A DNA stretch of 64,000 bases from Alphaproteobacteria bacterium (lineage in GTDB: Bacteria; Pseudomonadota; Alphaproteobacteria; Micropepsales; Micropepsaceae): assembly GCA_017308475.1 (NCBI GenBank), contig JAFKEU010000004.1, positions 186,001 to 250,000 of the forward strand, in the 5' to 3' direction. Position numbers and translations under genes: made by a program. Position 1 is the stretch's first letter. Each line of letters starts with the position of its first letter. Below the pieces are notes generated by a model. It saw nothing but the letters and a program-made list of their open reading frames with translations. It ran no database searches and was not told where the DNA came from. This document shows, in pieces, positions 52,101 to 59,841 of this stretch.

Positions 52101-53091
52101 CTCCGGGAATGGTGACGCGCTCGGCGGTGCCTTTCATGTCGACAGTCCCGCCGGCCCCCTGTGCATCCAGCACCAGGCGGGAAGCGGCGATGCCGTCGAA
52201 ATGCGCCTGTGCCAGGTCCAGGTGTGCGTCGATGCGGGGCTGGGTGAAAGGTCCGTGGAAATGGCCTTCCGCCGACAGCGAGCGCCAGGAAATGTCGGCG
52301 TTGGGTGACATGGCCGGTGCGCTTGCACGAAAATCCAGGTCGGCACGCCCGCCGGCAAGCTGGATCGTGCCCTGCCCCGCCGCCTGAAGCGCACCCATCG
52401 AGGCGGAGATGGACAGGACATTTTTCACCGCGTCGCCCCGGGCTTCAGCCGCCACATTGACCGGCCCAAGGCCCGGCAGGCCCAGCAGCGTACCGAGGAT
52501 TCCGTCCGGGCCCTCACGGATGGCGATGCGGCCCCGCGCCACGTCCTGAACGATGGCGCCGTTGATGCGATACCTGTCGCGGCTGCCCGGCCGGGTCGCG
52601 GCGAGATCGGCCGACAGATCGTGCAGCGAGACAAAATGCAGGCGGCCCTGGGCCGACAGGGTTACGTCGCGTCCGGCTATCGCCGCGCCCAGTGCGATGC
52701 GCGGCGCCGACAGATGGGCGATGTCGATGACCGGTCCCTCGCCCTGTGAGGCGGAAGGCAATGGCTTTCGCAGCACCGCGATCCTGGCGGCGCGCACATC
52801 GTCGATATCGATATGGTTGAACAGCGCCGACAGCGCCGACCAGTCCAGGCTGATATCGTCGGCGCTGAGCCACATGCCCTGTTTATCGGCGACTTCCAAC
52901 CGTGCCGCGGTGATGTGGTCGGGAAAGAAGCCGCCAATGCCTGTGATGCGGACCTTGCCGCCCGACAGCGGCGTGACGAGGCGCGCCACGAGCGACAGGC
53001 CCGGGGGGGTGTAGAAGAGAAGTCCCAGCAGCAGCAGAAGCGTGGCCGCCACTGCCCCCATGCCGACCAGGATTTTGCGCCGCAGGGTCAT
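49117..53091 (-). CDS. tamB: Translocation and assembly module protein TamB
   Basis: 1324 residues. An N-terminal membrane anchor (RKILVGMGAVAATLLLLLGLLFYTPPG) precedes a very long, repetitive beta-rich body with DUF490 in the last 350 residues (TRGEINLPENFPPEVAVLNVRR ... GSFRMVRGEYSLGGQTLQFDSGTVTFDGTGVRRRMDPRLDFEAHTESGGVTATLSITGYASAPKIALSSSPSLPQDEIVARLLF) and a Tyr at the C-terminus. TamB spans the periplasm and supports outer membrane protein assembly and phospholipid transport with TamA. Its ATG overlaps the TamA stop by one base, so the pair is co-translated. Confidence 0.93.
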   Translation of the reverse strand: MTLRRKILVGMGAVAATLLLLLGLLFYTPPGLSLVARLVTPLSGGKVRITGIGGFFPDHITAARLEVADKQGMWLSADDISLDWSALSALFNHIDIDDVRAARIAVLRKPLPSASQGEGPVIDIAHLSAPRIALGAAIAGRDVTLSAQGRLHFVSLHDLSADLAATRPGSRDRYRINGAIVQDVARGRIAIREGPDGILGTLLGLPGLGPVNVAAEARGDAVKNVLSISASMGALQAAGQGTIQLAGGRADLDFRASAPAMSPNADISWRSLSAEGHFHGPFTQPRIDAHLDLAQAHFDGIAASRLVLDAQGAGGTVDMKGTAERVTIPGEQPDLFAHAPLLLSAHADLEAKSRPVTFALVHPLASLKGNATTAGEQAVTADVVIPSLAPFTVRHNMDLDGSGRLHLAARLAGTGLQVGLQGTLDAKGTAVAARLLGRSELSLTALLQGSDIMQSRLVFKGAGVSSDLAGTLKKGVLAYRAVVALSDLSQLAGSLKGKLSLHGTVNGPLGTAAVKAQGEAMMAAAGFVPHRIALALTAEGLPMPATARLTANGTLNDAPLHLLATLADKTLHRLDVTARWKSLDAEAHLALPDKTPPHGSLHLALAQMADIAPFTGAGLSGGVEAKAALTARGKSSDASFDLRLSDLAAGGAKLAALSAHGSADDLFRKPVLALAADAHGIAAAGFTGDGTIKANGPPGNLAADLSLALKDSGGNAARLSASAELDAPSSNLTFTALRGEWRGGTLTLDGPANIAYGKDLAIEHLAAHLGGGTITASGQIAPHLSFQARVDGVKLEDIPRLMPTIGPRGTLSADIDLSGTSSAPGGHIVLAAENLSAAAIGRGVAPATVKADLQLGGDHAIVDASIRAGTSADLALSGRAPLAMDGAMALHAKGRLDMALLDPVLAPGGRRARGILAIDADIAGTPANPRTSGGADLSGGELQDFARGIHVRDIAASIKAEGARLTIASLNGKSGPGTIQGSGSIDLAAPGLPVDMVFAASQARPIVSDLFTATMSGNLALKGKLEDLLDLSGKLDITRGEINLPENFPPEVAVLNVRRRGLPPPPPPSTNRIALDVTIATSGPIFVRGHGVDAVMGGDMRLSGTTAEPLGGGSFRMVRGEYSLGGQTLQFDSGTVTFDGTGVRRRMDPRLDFEAHTESGGVTATLSITGYASAPKIALSSSPSLPQDEIVARLLFQQSVKQLSPLQLASIAQALAAMGGVGGGFNPLTAVRRTLGLDRLAVGSATVAGSTQTQTTVEAGRYVANGVYVGVKQNLSGGTQTQVQVDITRRLKAQATLSTGATATTSTALQDNGSSVGLSYQFEY

Positions 53092-54926
53092 CAGAATGCC
53101 TGCCCCAGTCCGATATAGATCTCGAAGGCATTGCCGCCGCGCATGCGGTTGAGCGGGGCGGCCACATCCACGCGCACGGCGCCTATGGGCGTGTAATAGC
53201 GTGCGCCGACGCCGGCACCCACACGCAGCGCGCCGCTGAATGGTGCGCCGTCGGCGCTGGCCTGACCCGCATCGACGAACAGGGCGGCGCCCCAATCCTC
53301 GCCGATACGCTGGCGCCATTCCACCGTGGCGGCGTCCACCGATTTGGCGCCGACGGGGCTGGCGTCGGGAAATTGCGGGCCGATGGACTGATAGGCGAAG
53401 CCGCGCACCGTGGCGCTGCCGCCGGCATAGAGCCGCCGGTCGGGCGGCACCGACAGGTTGGAGCCGCCCAGGATGGACGCCACCAGCGCGCGCAGCGCCA
53501 GCACGGAACGGCCGTCGCCCGACATGTCGAAATAGGTCGAGCCGGAAATCTGCACCGGCAGGAACAGAAGATTGCTGTCGCCCAGAGACTGGGTGGGGGT
53601 GAGCGTCAGGTTCGCGCGCAGGCCGTGGGTCGGATCGGTCAGCGCGGCCGCATTGCCTGTGCTGTCGTAATTGACGCCGACCGGCAGGGCTATCAGCTGA
53701 TAGAGCTGGTCGGTGCCCTGCTGGGTGACCTCGTCATGGGTCAGCGACAGGCCCGCGCTGCCGCTCCACAGAGGGGAAAATTTCCGCCGCACATAGGCGG
53801 CCAGCGTCTGCGCCGTCTGGTCATAGGCCTGAAGCTGTTGCTTGACGCCCGACAGGTCGAATTCCAGCGTCTGGCCGGGTTCCTGGAAGAACCAGGGCTG
53901 GATGTACTGGGCGATCAGGTTGTAGCCCAGGCCGGCGCTGGCGGTGCCAAGCCCGGTGCCCCCCGCGGTGAGGTTGAGCTGTTCGCCGTTGCCGAACAGG
54001 TTGCGGTGCGACCAGGTCACCGACAGGCCGAGCCCCAGATCGGTCGAGTAGTTGCCCGACAGGGTGACGGCGTGCTGCTTGCGTTCCTCCACATCGAAGA
54101 TCAGCGGCATGCGCCCGCCGGCATCAAGCTTGCCCGCGGCCCGGACATTGACGCCGGAAAAGACGCCCAGCCCGACCAGCGCCTGGCGCGCGGCCTCGAT
54201 CCTGCTGGGGCGGTAGAGATCGCCGGTATGTACGCCCAGCGCCTGGCGGGCGAAGGACTGGTTGACCTCCTTCAGGCCCTGGAAACCGATGGCACCGATC
54301 TGCACGCGCTTGCCCGGCGTCAGCGTGAAGACGACGTCGATGGTATGGGCTGCATCGTCGGCGGTGGCTTCGGGCCCGTCAACCTTGGCCAGGGCATAGC
54401 CGTCTTCCTGCAGGCGGTTCAACAGCGCGGCCTGGGCATCCAGTATGTTACGCGCCACGGCGGGATTGCCCCGGGCGATGGTCAGGGCGTCGGCTGTGCC
54501 TTCGGGAACGGTGCCCTTCAGGGTGATGCGGCCGATGTGATAGAGCGGGCCAGGCGTCACCGCCGCCCTGACGGTAACGGTTGCGGCGGGCGCGTCGTCC
54601 AGCGCGGCGGCCAGGCCCGGATCATCCAGCGGCTTGCCGTCGATGGTGATGGCCACCTGGTTCTGGTAGTAGCCGAAACTGTCCAGCGCGGTCTGAAGGC
54701 GCGGCACATCCTCGCGTGCCCGCTCGATCAAGGCGAAGGGCGAGACCGCGCCCTTGCCGTTCAGGACGGCAAGCTGGGCGCTGGCCTGGAGCGTCGACTG
54801 CACCGCGCCCGAGGCGCCGGCGATCTGGAAATCGTATTTCTGGATGTCGGCGGCCCCTGCCTCCCGTGCCGCAATGAGGCACAGGAGGGGCGCAAGCAAC
54901 CACCCGGGAACTTTGTGAAAGGCCAT
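53091..54926 (-). CDS. tamA: Outer membrane protein assembly factor TamA
   Basis: 611 residues from the ATG at 54926; the open frame upstream (to 55271) lacks a signal. After the leader (ends AREAGAA) come three POTRA domains (DIQKYDFQIAGASGAVQSTLQASAQL, LYHIGRITLKGTVPEGTADAL and VQIGAIGFQGLKEVNQSFARQALG) and a 16-strand Omp85 barrel with the RGF motif in GGSATVRGFAYQSIGP, ending GLGQAF with terminal Phe. TamA is the outer membrane partner of TamB. Only a one-base overlap separates the two genes. Confidence 0.93.
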   Translation of the reverse strand: MAFHKVPGWLLAPLLCLIAAREAGAADIQKYDFQIAGASGAVQSTLQASAQLAVLNGKGAVSPFALIERAREDVPRLQTALDSFGYYQNQVAITIDGKPLDDPGLAAALDDAPAATVTVRAAVTPGPLYHIGRITLKGTVPEGTADALTIARGNPAVARNILDAQAALLNRLQEDGYALAKVDGPEATADDAAHTIDVVFTLTPGKRVQIGAIGFQGLKEVNQSFARQALGVHTGDLYRPSRIEAARQALVGLGVFSGVNVRAAGKLDAGGRMPLIFDVEERKQHAVTLSGNYSTDLGLGLSVTWSHRNLFGNGEQLNLTAGGTGLGTASAGLGYNLIAQYIQPWFFQEPGQTLEFDLSGVKQQLQAYDQTAQTLAAYVRRKFSPLWSGSAGLSLTHDEVTQQGTDQLYQLIALPVGVNYDSTGNAAALTDPTHGLRANLTLTPTQSLGDSNLLFLPVQISGSTYFDMSGDGRSVLALRALVASILGGSNLSVPPDRRLYAGGSATVRGFAYQSIGPQFPDASPVGAKSVDAATVEWRQRIGEDWGAALFVDAGQASADGAPFSGALRVGAGVGARYYTPIGAVRVDVAAPLNRMRGGNAFEIYIGLGQAF

Positions 54927-55107
54927 ATTGGTACAGTTTGCCCGCAGGATGTGTGGGCCCGCAATGGCTGCATGGGGTGGTTGCCCGATTATCGGCAAAC
55001 CATCTTTGTGATGCACGATCCGTCCGGAAGCGTCCATCCATCCCGCGCTTGACCTGATTGTGGCCGTTCTGTCTAGTGAAAAACGAGATCCTATCGCCGG
55101 GGCTGGG

Positions 55108-56142
55108 ATGGTGTACCGGGTCGCCAAGCTGGACGTGCAGCGCTGGCTGGACGGAATCGTGCCGGCATGGGCGGCGATCCTGATATGCGTCGCGCTGGGC
55201 GTGGGGGTTGCGGCCGCGTTGCGCGCCATAATGGATACGATCCTTCCCGGCGCGGCACCTTTTGCCTTCATCTATCCCGCGGCGCTGCTGGCCACGCTTG
55301 CGGGCGGCTGGATTTCGGGCCTGGGGACGCTGGCGCTGTCGCAGGTCCTGGCCTGGCGGTTCGTGCTGCCCATGAGCGTTACGCTGGCAAATCATCCCGA
55401 CCAGAAGATCGCCGCCACCATAGTGGTCGGCATCACGTGCTTGGCGGTGATCGCGGTGGGCGAAGGCTTCCGCCGCACCGCCCGCCACGCACTGGAAGCG
55501 CGCGACGACAAGCTGAAGGAGCGCGAGTTGCTTTACCGCGAATTGCAGCACCGGGTGGGCAATGATTTCACCATCGTGAGCAGCCTGCTGGACCTGCAGC
55601 GGCGGCGCAGCAACAATCCGGAAGCGCGCGACGCGCTGGAGCGGGCGCTCAGCCGGGTGCGGTCCATCGCCCGGATCCACCGCCACCTTTATGCCGTGCC
55701 GGGCATGGAACAGGTGCTTCTGGAACAGTATCTGACGGAATTGTGCGACGGGCTGCGCGACGCAGTGCTGCCGCCCGCCGGACTGTCGCTGACCTGCGAC
55801 TGCGCGCCGGTGATGATGTCGCGTGCGCGCGCCCTGCCCGTGGGTCTCGTGGTCAACGAGCTGGTGACCAATGCCGTCAAGCACGCCTTTCCCGACGGCC
55901 GCGACGGTACGATCATGGTGCGCTTCGCCGCCTCAGGCGACGGCTGGCGGCTGACGGTAAGCGATGACGGTATCGGGCTGGCGGCAACCGGCGGCAAGGC
56001 GGGGCTGGGCCGCGGGCTGATCGACAGTTTCGTGGCGCAGGCGGGCGGCACATTGTCTGTCGCCGGCGGCGCGGGCACGGAGGTGTTCCTGGACCTGCCG
56101 CGGGACGCGGCGGTGGCGGCGGCCGGACTGATCGGAGGTTAG
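55108..56142 (+). CDS. Membrane sensor histidine kinase (HisKA_2/HWE type)
   Basis: 344 residues from the ATG at 55108 (a GTG lies at 55060). Three to four hydrophobic helices (DUF4118-like: ILICVALGVGVAAALRAI, FAFIYPAALLATLAGGWISGLGTLAL) are followed by the HisKA_2 box LLYRELQHRVGNDFTIVSSLLDLQRRR with the phospho-accepting His, then the HATPase domain (GLVVNELVTNAVKHAF and LTVSDDGIGLA). This class is common in alphaproteobacterial stress signalling. No response regulator is encoded next to it, so it is an orphan kinase. Confidence 0.9.
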   Translation: MVYRVAKLDVQRWLDGIVPAWAAILICVALGVGVAAALRAIMDTILPGAAPFAFIYPAALLATLAGGWISGLGTLALSQVLAWRFVLPMSVTLANHPDQKIAATIVVGITCLAVIAVGEGFRRTARHALEARDDKLKERELLYRELQHRVGNDFTIVSSLLDLQRRRSNNPEARDALERALSRVRSIARIHRHLYAVPGMEQVLLEQYLTELCDGLRDAVLPPAGLSLTCDCAPVMMSRARALPVGLVVNELVTNAVKHAFPDGRDGTIMVRFAASGDGWRLTVSDDGIGLAATGGKAGLGRGLIDSFVAQAGGTLSVAGGAGTEVFLDLPRDAAVAAAGLIGG

Positions 56143-57407
56143 GCCGGCATCCCGGGCGCACGCGGCCGTTGCCGCACCAGGAACACATAGGCCACGATTC
56201 CACAGGCCAGGAAGAACAGCACCATCTGCATCGCCGCGGCGTAGCCGCCAGTGCGCTCCACCAGCCAGCCGGTGATGATCGGCGCCACAATGCCCGCGAC
56301 ACTGGCAGCGCAATTCTGGATGCCGATGATGCGGCCGGTCTTGCCGCTGGGCATCAGCGTCTGGGTCAGCGCCCAGTAATTGGCGGTGGCAAGGCCCAGA
56401 CCGGTGAGCGAGAAGATCGACACCACCAGTGCCCAGTCGAGCGATGTGAGCAGCGGGCTGAGTACCTCGGTCGAGGCCAGCAGGAAGCCGGCGATGGTAA
56501 AGCCCTTGCGCACCGCCACCGCATCGCGGCCGGCGCCGATCAAGCGGTCCGCCAGCCAGCCGCCCGCGATCGACATGATCGCCATGCCGGCAAAACTGAA
56601 GGTCGTGTAGACGCCACTGGATGTCAGCGACAGGCCGCGCGCCTCGCGCAGATAGGCGGGCATCCAGGTCATGCAGAAATAGACGAAATACATGTAGGCA
56701 AAGGTGCCGATGATCACGCCCAGGATGATGGGACTGGCCAGCAGCGTCAGCATCGGCGCATCGCCCTTGGCCGAAGCCAACTGGCCCGCCGCCGTGCCGG
56801 TGGCGCGATCGTCACGGACCGACCATAACCAGAGCGGCAGCCAGACCATCGCCGCCAGGCCGAGGATCAGGAACATGGCGCGCCAGCCATAGGATTCGAT
56901 CAAAAGCGCTGCCAGGACCGAGCCGATTGCAGGCCCGAACTTGGTGCCCGACATGTAAAGGCCGATGGCGAAGCCGCGCCTGTTCTCTTCAAAATTGTAG
57001 CGGATCCAGCGCATGCTGGCCGGCTGCATGATGGCTTCGCCCACGCCCAGCAGCAGGCGCACCGCGAACAGGCCGGCGAAGCCGGTGGTGAAGGCGGCCA
57101 GCGCGGTCAGCCCGCTCCACACCGCAAAGCAGATGGCGAGCGGATATTTGGAGCCGTAGCGGTCCACCAGCCAGCCAGCGGGAATCTGCAGCGCGGCGTA
57201 GGACCAGAAGAAGGCCGAATTGACCAGCCCGCGCTCGGTATCGCTGATCTGGAAGAAACCCTTGAAGTCGGCGTCGATGATGGCGAAGGACAGGTTGACC
57301 CGGTCGACATAAGCGACGATGCAGCCCAGTGTGAGCAGCACCACGATCCACCATTTGCTTGTCGCGGAATAACGCGGGATCGCCGCCGCCTGGGTTGTCA
57401 CGCTCAC
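56139..57407 (-). CDS. MFS transporter, anion:cation symporter (phthalate/glucarate permease) family
   Basis: 422 residues and 12 hydrophobic helices. VAYVDRVNLSFAIIDADFKGFFQISDTERGLVNSAFFWSYAALQIPAGWLVDRYGSK and LLLGVGEAIMQPASMRWIRYNFEENRRGFAIGLYMSGTKFGPAIGSVLAALL match the ACS family, which takes up sugar acids and aromatic acids. The start is a GTG at 57407 with GGGGGA upstream. It lies downstream of genes for an RraA-like and an HpaI-like protein on the same strand, which may process the imported acid. Confidence 0.9.
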   Translation of the reverse strand: MSVTTQAAAIPRYSATSKWWIVVLLTLGCIVAYVDRVNLSFAIIDADFKGFFQISDTERGLVNSAFFWSYAALQIPAGWLVDRYGSKYPLAICFAVWSGLTALAAFTTGFAGLFAVRLLLGVGEAIMQPASMRWIRYNFEENRRGFAIGLYMSGTKFGPAIGSVLAALLIESYGWRAMFLILGLAAMVWLPLWLWSVRDDRATGTAAGQLASAKGDAPMLTLLASPIILGVIIGTFAYMYFVYFCMTWMPAYLREARGLSLTSSGVYTTFSFAGMAIMSIAGGWLADRLIGAGRDAVAVRKGFTIAGFLLASTEVLSPLLTSLDWALVVSIFSLTGLGLATANYWALTQTLMPSGKTGRIIGIQNCAASVAGIVAPIITGWLVERTGGYAAAMQMVLFFLACGIVAYVFLVRQRPRAPGMPA

Positions 57408-57486
57408 CGTTTCCCCCGTTTTTCCCGGTGCCGGACGGCCGGCTGCCGGTTCTTGCGGGGACTATAGGAGCGGTGCTGGACGAAGG

Positions 57487-57531
57487 CAAAAAAGCCGACC
57501 CCGCCAGCCGGCGCGGGGGCTGGCGGCGGGG
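57487..57531 (-). terminator. Terminator after the RraA-like gene
   Basis: On the minus strand an 11-pair stem with a three-base bulge (CCCCGCCGCCAGCC / GGCTGGCGGGG) is followed by a T-run. It lies between the RraA-like stop and the MFS start, so the MFS gene probably has its own promoter. Confidence 0.7.
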
Positions 57532-57563
57532 CAGCCGCGTTCAAAAGAACCTTTCGGCAGGAC

Positions 57564-58526
57564 TCAGAGGCCGCCGCCGCCGGGCCTGGGATGCATCATC
57601 CGGTCGTAGAACTGGTTGTACATCTTGTCGAATTCGGCCTTGGACATTTTGACCTTCTCGGGATGCTCGGCCATGTACTGCTTGAAGCCGGCGAACTTCT
57701 TTTCATCCCAGCCGCCTTCCACCGAGCCGCCATTCTTGTTGGCCAGGTTGAGCTGGAAGTTGTAGTCGTCGGTCAACTTGATGAATTCCGCGGTGCTGAT
57801 GGCGTCTTCCGCCAGCGCGGCGGGAATGATCAGAACGCCGTCCCGCTTGGCCAGAACCAGATCGCCCGGCAGCACGGTGGCGCGGCCGATGCGGATCGGC
57901 ACATTGATGCCGGTCATTTCCATGTCGCGGATCGCGCTGGGATCGACGCTGCGATAAAAGCCGTTGAAGCCCTTGATCTCGCGGTTCTCCTCCTGGTCGC
58001 GGATGGCGGCATCGAAGACGAAGCCGTTGTGCGACTTGCCGTAGATGCCGTTGCCCAGGTTGGAGCCGATCAGGGTGCCTTCCACGCTCTTGCCGTAGCC
58101 GTCTGCGATATAGAGGTCGCCATCCTGCAGTTCGGCGATGGGCCAGCTGTTGTGGCCGCTGACCCGGCCTTCCTTCTTGCCTTCTGCGGTGATTGCCGCG
58201 GTCATGTCGGGCCGCTGGGGCATGTACTGGACGGTGAGCGCGCGGCCGGCGAAGGGGCGGTCGTCATGCAGCATCATCCAGCCGCCCTCATACTGGTTGC
58301 GGTAGCCGTGCTGGCGCAGATAGCCCCAGACGTCCTCGATGGTGCAGTCCACAGCCCGCTTCAGCAGATCGTCAGGAACCTTGGGCCGGCCGTCAGGGAA
58401 GCGCTCACCCTTCCAGTCGGAGGTATAAAACAGGATCTGCTCGCGGGTCTGCTTGACCTGTGCCATGGCCGGGACGGCGCTTAGCGCCGCCGAGGCCAGA
58501 AGGGCCGCCACAAAAATCTTCTTCAC
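57564..58526 (-). CDS. Exported RraA-like aldolase family protein
   Basis: 320 residues from the GTG at 58526, preceded by GGGAGAA. A Sec signal (KKIFVAALLASAALSAVPAMAQ) is followed by an RraA/demethylmenaquinone-methyltransferase-like fold (VDCTIEDVWGYLRQHG, AGRALTVQYMP, GYGKSVEGTLIGSNLGNGIYGKSHNGFVFDAAIRDQEE, then GDLVLAKRDGVLIIP). The RD pair in AAIRD and the GD of GDLVLA are the metal site of HMG/CHA aldolases of this fold. Enzymes of this family act on pyruvate derivatives in the cytoplasm, so an export signal is unusual. It sits with the HpaI-like gene upstream. Confidence 0.8.
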   Translation of the reverse strand: MKKIFVAALLASAALSAVPAMAQVKQTREQILFYTSDWKGERFPDGRPKVPDDLLKRAVDCTIEDVWGYLRQHGYRNQYEGGWMMLHDDRPFAGRALTVQYMPQRPDMTAAITAEGKKEGRVSGHNSWPIAELQDGDLYIADGYGKSVEGTLIGSNLGNGIYGKSHNGFVFDAAIRDQEENREIKGFNGFYRSVDPSAIRDMEMTGINVPIRIGRATVLPGDLVLAKRDGVLIIPAALAEDAISTAEFIKLTDDYNFQLNLANKNGGSVEGGWDEKKFAGFKQYMAEHPEKVKMSKAEFDKMYNQFYDRMMHPRPGGGGL

Positions 58527-58622
58527 GTCGTTCTCCCCAGCTTGTCGCGGCAGCCTTGCGCTGCCTGTATCTGATGAACCATGTCCGATTAAACCATATC
58601 CGGCAAATGGCCGCCTGCAAAA

Positions 58623-58652
58623 GAAAGGGCGGCCCGTAAGAGCCGCCCTTTC
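58623..58652. terminator. Hairpin between the HpaI-like and RraA-like genes
   Basis: GAAAGGGCGGC (58623-58633) pairs perfectly with GCCGCCCTTTC (58642-58652), with T-runs on both outer sides. It likely ends the HpaI-like transcript. Confidence 0.75.
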
Positions 58653-58674
58653 CCTTTTTCTCACGCGCCGGCCA

Positions 58675-59775
58675 TCAAACCGGCATCTTGCGCTTGGTGT
58701 ATTCACGGCCCATCTGGGCGACGGCCTCCCCGCCGCGGCCCGCCGCGATCACCATGGCACCGTCCTTGATCTGCTGGACGACATTGTTGTGGCCCGGCTC
58801 GGTTTCGGCGGCATTGAGGAACATCACCTTGTTCTTCTTGCATGCCGCCAGCACCTTGGCGCGCACCGCTTCCATGTTGGGCAGGGCCGAAACATCCTCG
58901 ATCACCTTGCCGGTCTTGTCACGCACCACCGGATGCCCCGAGAGCCCGCCATCGGCGACGCTGTGATAGCCGTTGAGCCAAAGATTGTGATCGCCCGGGC
59001 CCCATTCGGCGAAGGCGATACCCGGCAGCGCCAGCGTCGCGTCCACCGTCAAGTCGGCATAGGTGTCCTCGATCTTCACACCGAAGATCAGTTCGCCTTT
59101 CGGGTTCAGCGGCCACAGGTCGGCGATGTGCTGATAGGTGCCGCCGGCGACGCCCCAGATATTGGCGGCATAGCTGGCGCTGTTGCCGCGCAGGCCCCGC
59201 ATCGCCGTTTTCGGCACGCCGGGCCGGTCCTGGAAGGGATAGCGGCAGCCCATCAGGGCATAGGTCTCGATCGCCTTGGTGCTGCGGGCGTGGCAGATGT
59301 GAATGCCGGTGACGCCGGTACACAGGATCTGCTCGAGCACCCAGGTGTTCGCGCGGGCGTAAGGCTCGTCCAGGCCGATCACCGGCGGTGTAACGAAGGT
59401 GGCGGGGAATTTGTGGCCCGAACGCGTGGGGCCGCCGTCCTTGAGGCCGCGCATGAATTCACGCAGGTCCTTGAGGTCGAACAGGCCATGCTCCATCTCG
59501 ATGGAGATGGCGTCGGCCCAAGTCTTGGCCATCTTCTTGCCCTGCTCATAGGGATCGACGCCGGTCCCCACGCCCCAGCCGGTGTAATAGATGGGCTGGC
59601 CGTCTTCCCACAGCTCGATCACCTTGTTGAGGCGCCGGGGCTTATAGTTCATGTCGACGGATGAAGGCTGTTTGCCCGAATTGACCGGGCCCCGCTGTGC
59701 CATCGCCTTGGTTGCCGCAAGGCTTGCGCCGACGGCCGCGCCCGCCAGCAGAAGGTCGCGTTTCTTGATGTCCAT
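58675..59775 (-). CDS. Exported HpcH/HpaI aldolase family protein
   Basis: 366 residues. A Tat-like leader (KKRDLLLAGAAVGASLAATKAMAQ, with KR in place of RR) precedes a TIM barrel: GTGVDPYEQGKKMAKTWADAISIEMEHGLFDLKDLREFM, TGVTGIHICHARSTKAIETYALMGCRYPF and LIFGVKIEDTYADLTVDATLALPGIAFAEWGPGDHNLWL. The Glu-x-Asp of VKIEDT and EWGPGD are the metal and substrate sites of class II pyruvate aldolases. It is placed between the TonB receptor gene and the RraA-like gene, so all may treat one substrate after uptake. Confidence 0.82.
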   Translation of the reverse strand: MDIKKRDLLLAGAAVGASLAATKAMAQRGPVNSGKQPSSVDMNYKPRRLNKVIELWEDGQPIYYTGWGVGTGVDPYEQGKKMAKTWADAISIEMEHGLFDLKDLREFMRGLKDGGPTRSGHKFPATFVTPPVIGLDEPYARANTWVLEQILCTGVTGIHICHARSTKAIETYALMGCRYPFQDRPGVPKTAMRGLRGNSASYAANIWGVAGGTYQHIADLWPLNPKGELIFGVKIEDTYADLTVDATLALPGIAFAEWGPGDHNLWLNGYHSVADGGLSGHPVVRDKTGKVIEDVSALPNMEAVRAKVLAACKKNKVMFLNAAETEPGHNNVVQQIKDGAMVIAAGRGGEAVAQMGREYTKRKMPV

Positions 59776-59841
59776 TTGAATTCCTCCCGAGGATAAAGAC
59801 TGGCCCGCCCGGGGTTCCGGACGGGCCAGGTACGCCAGGGT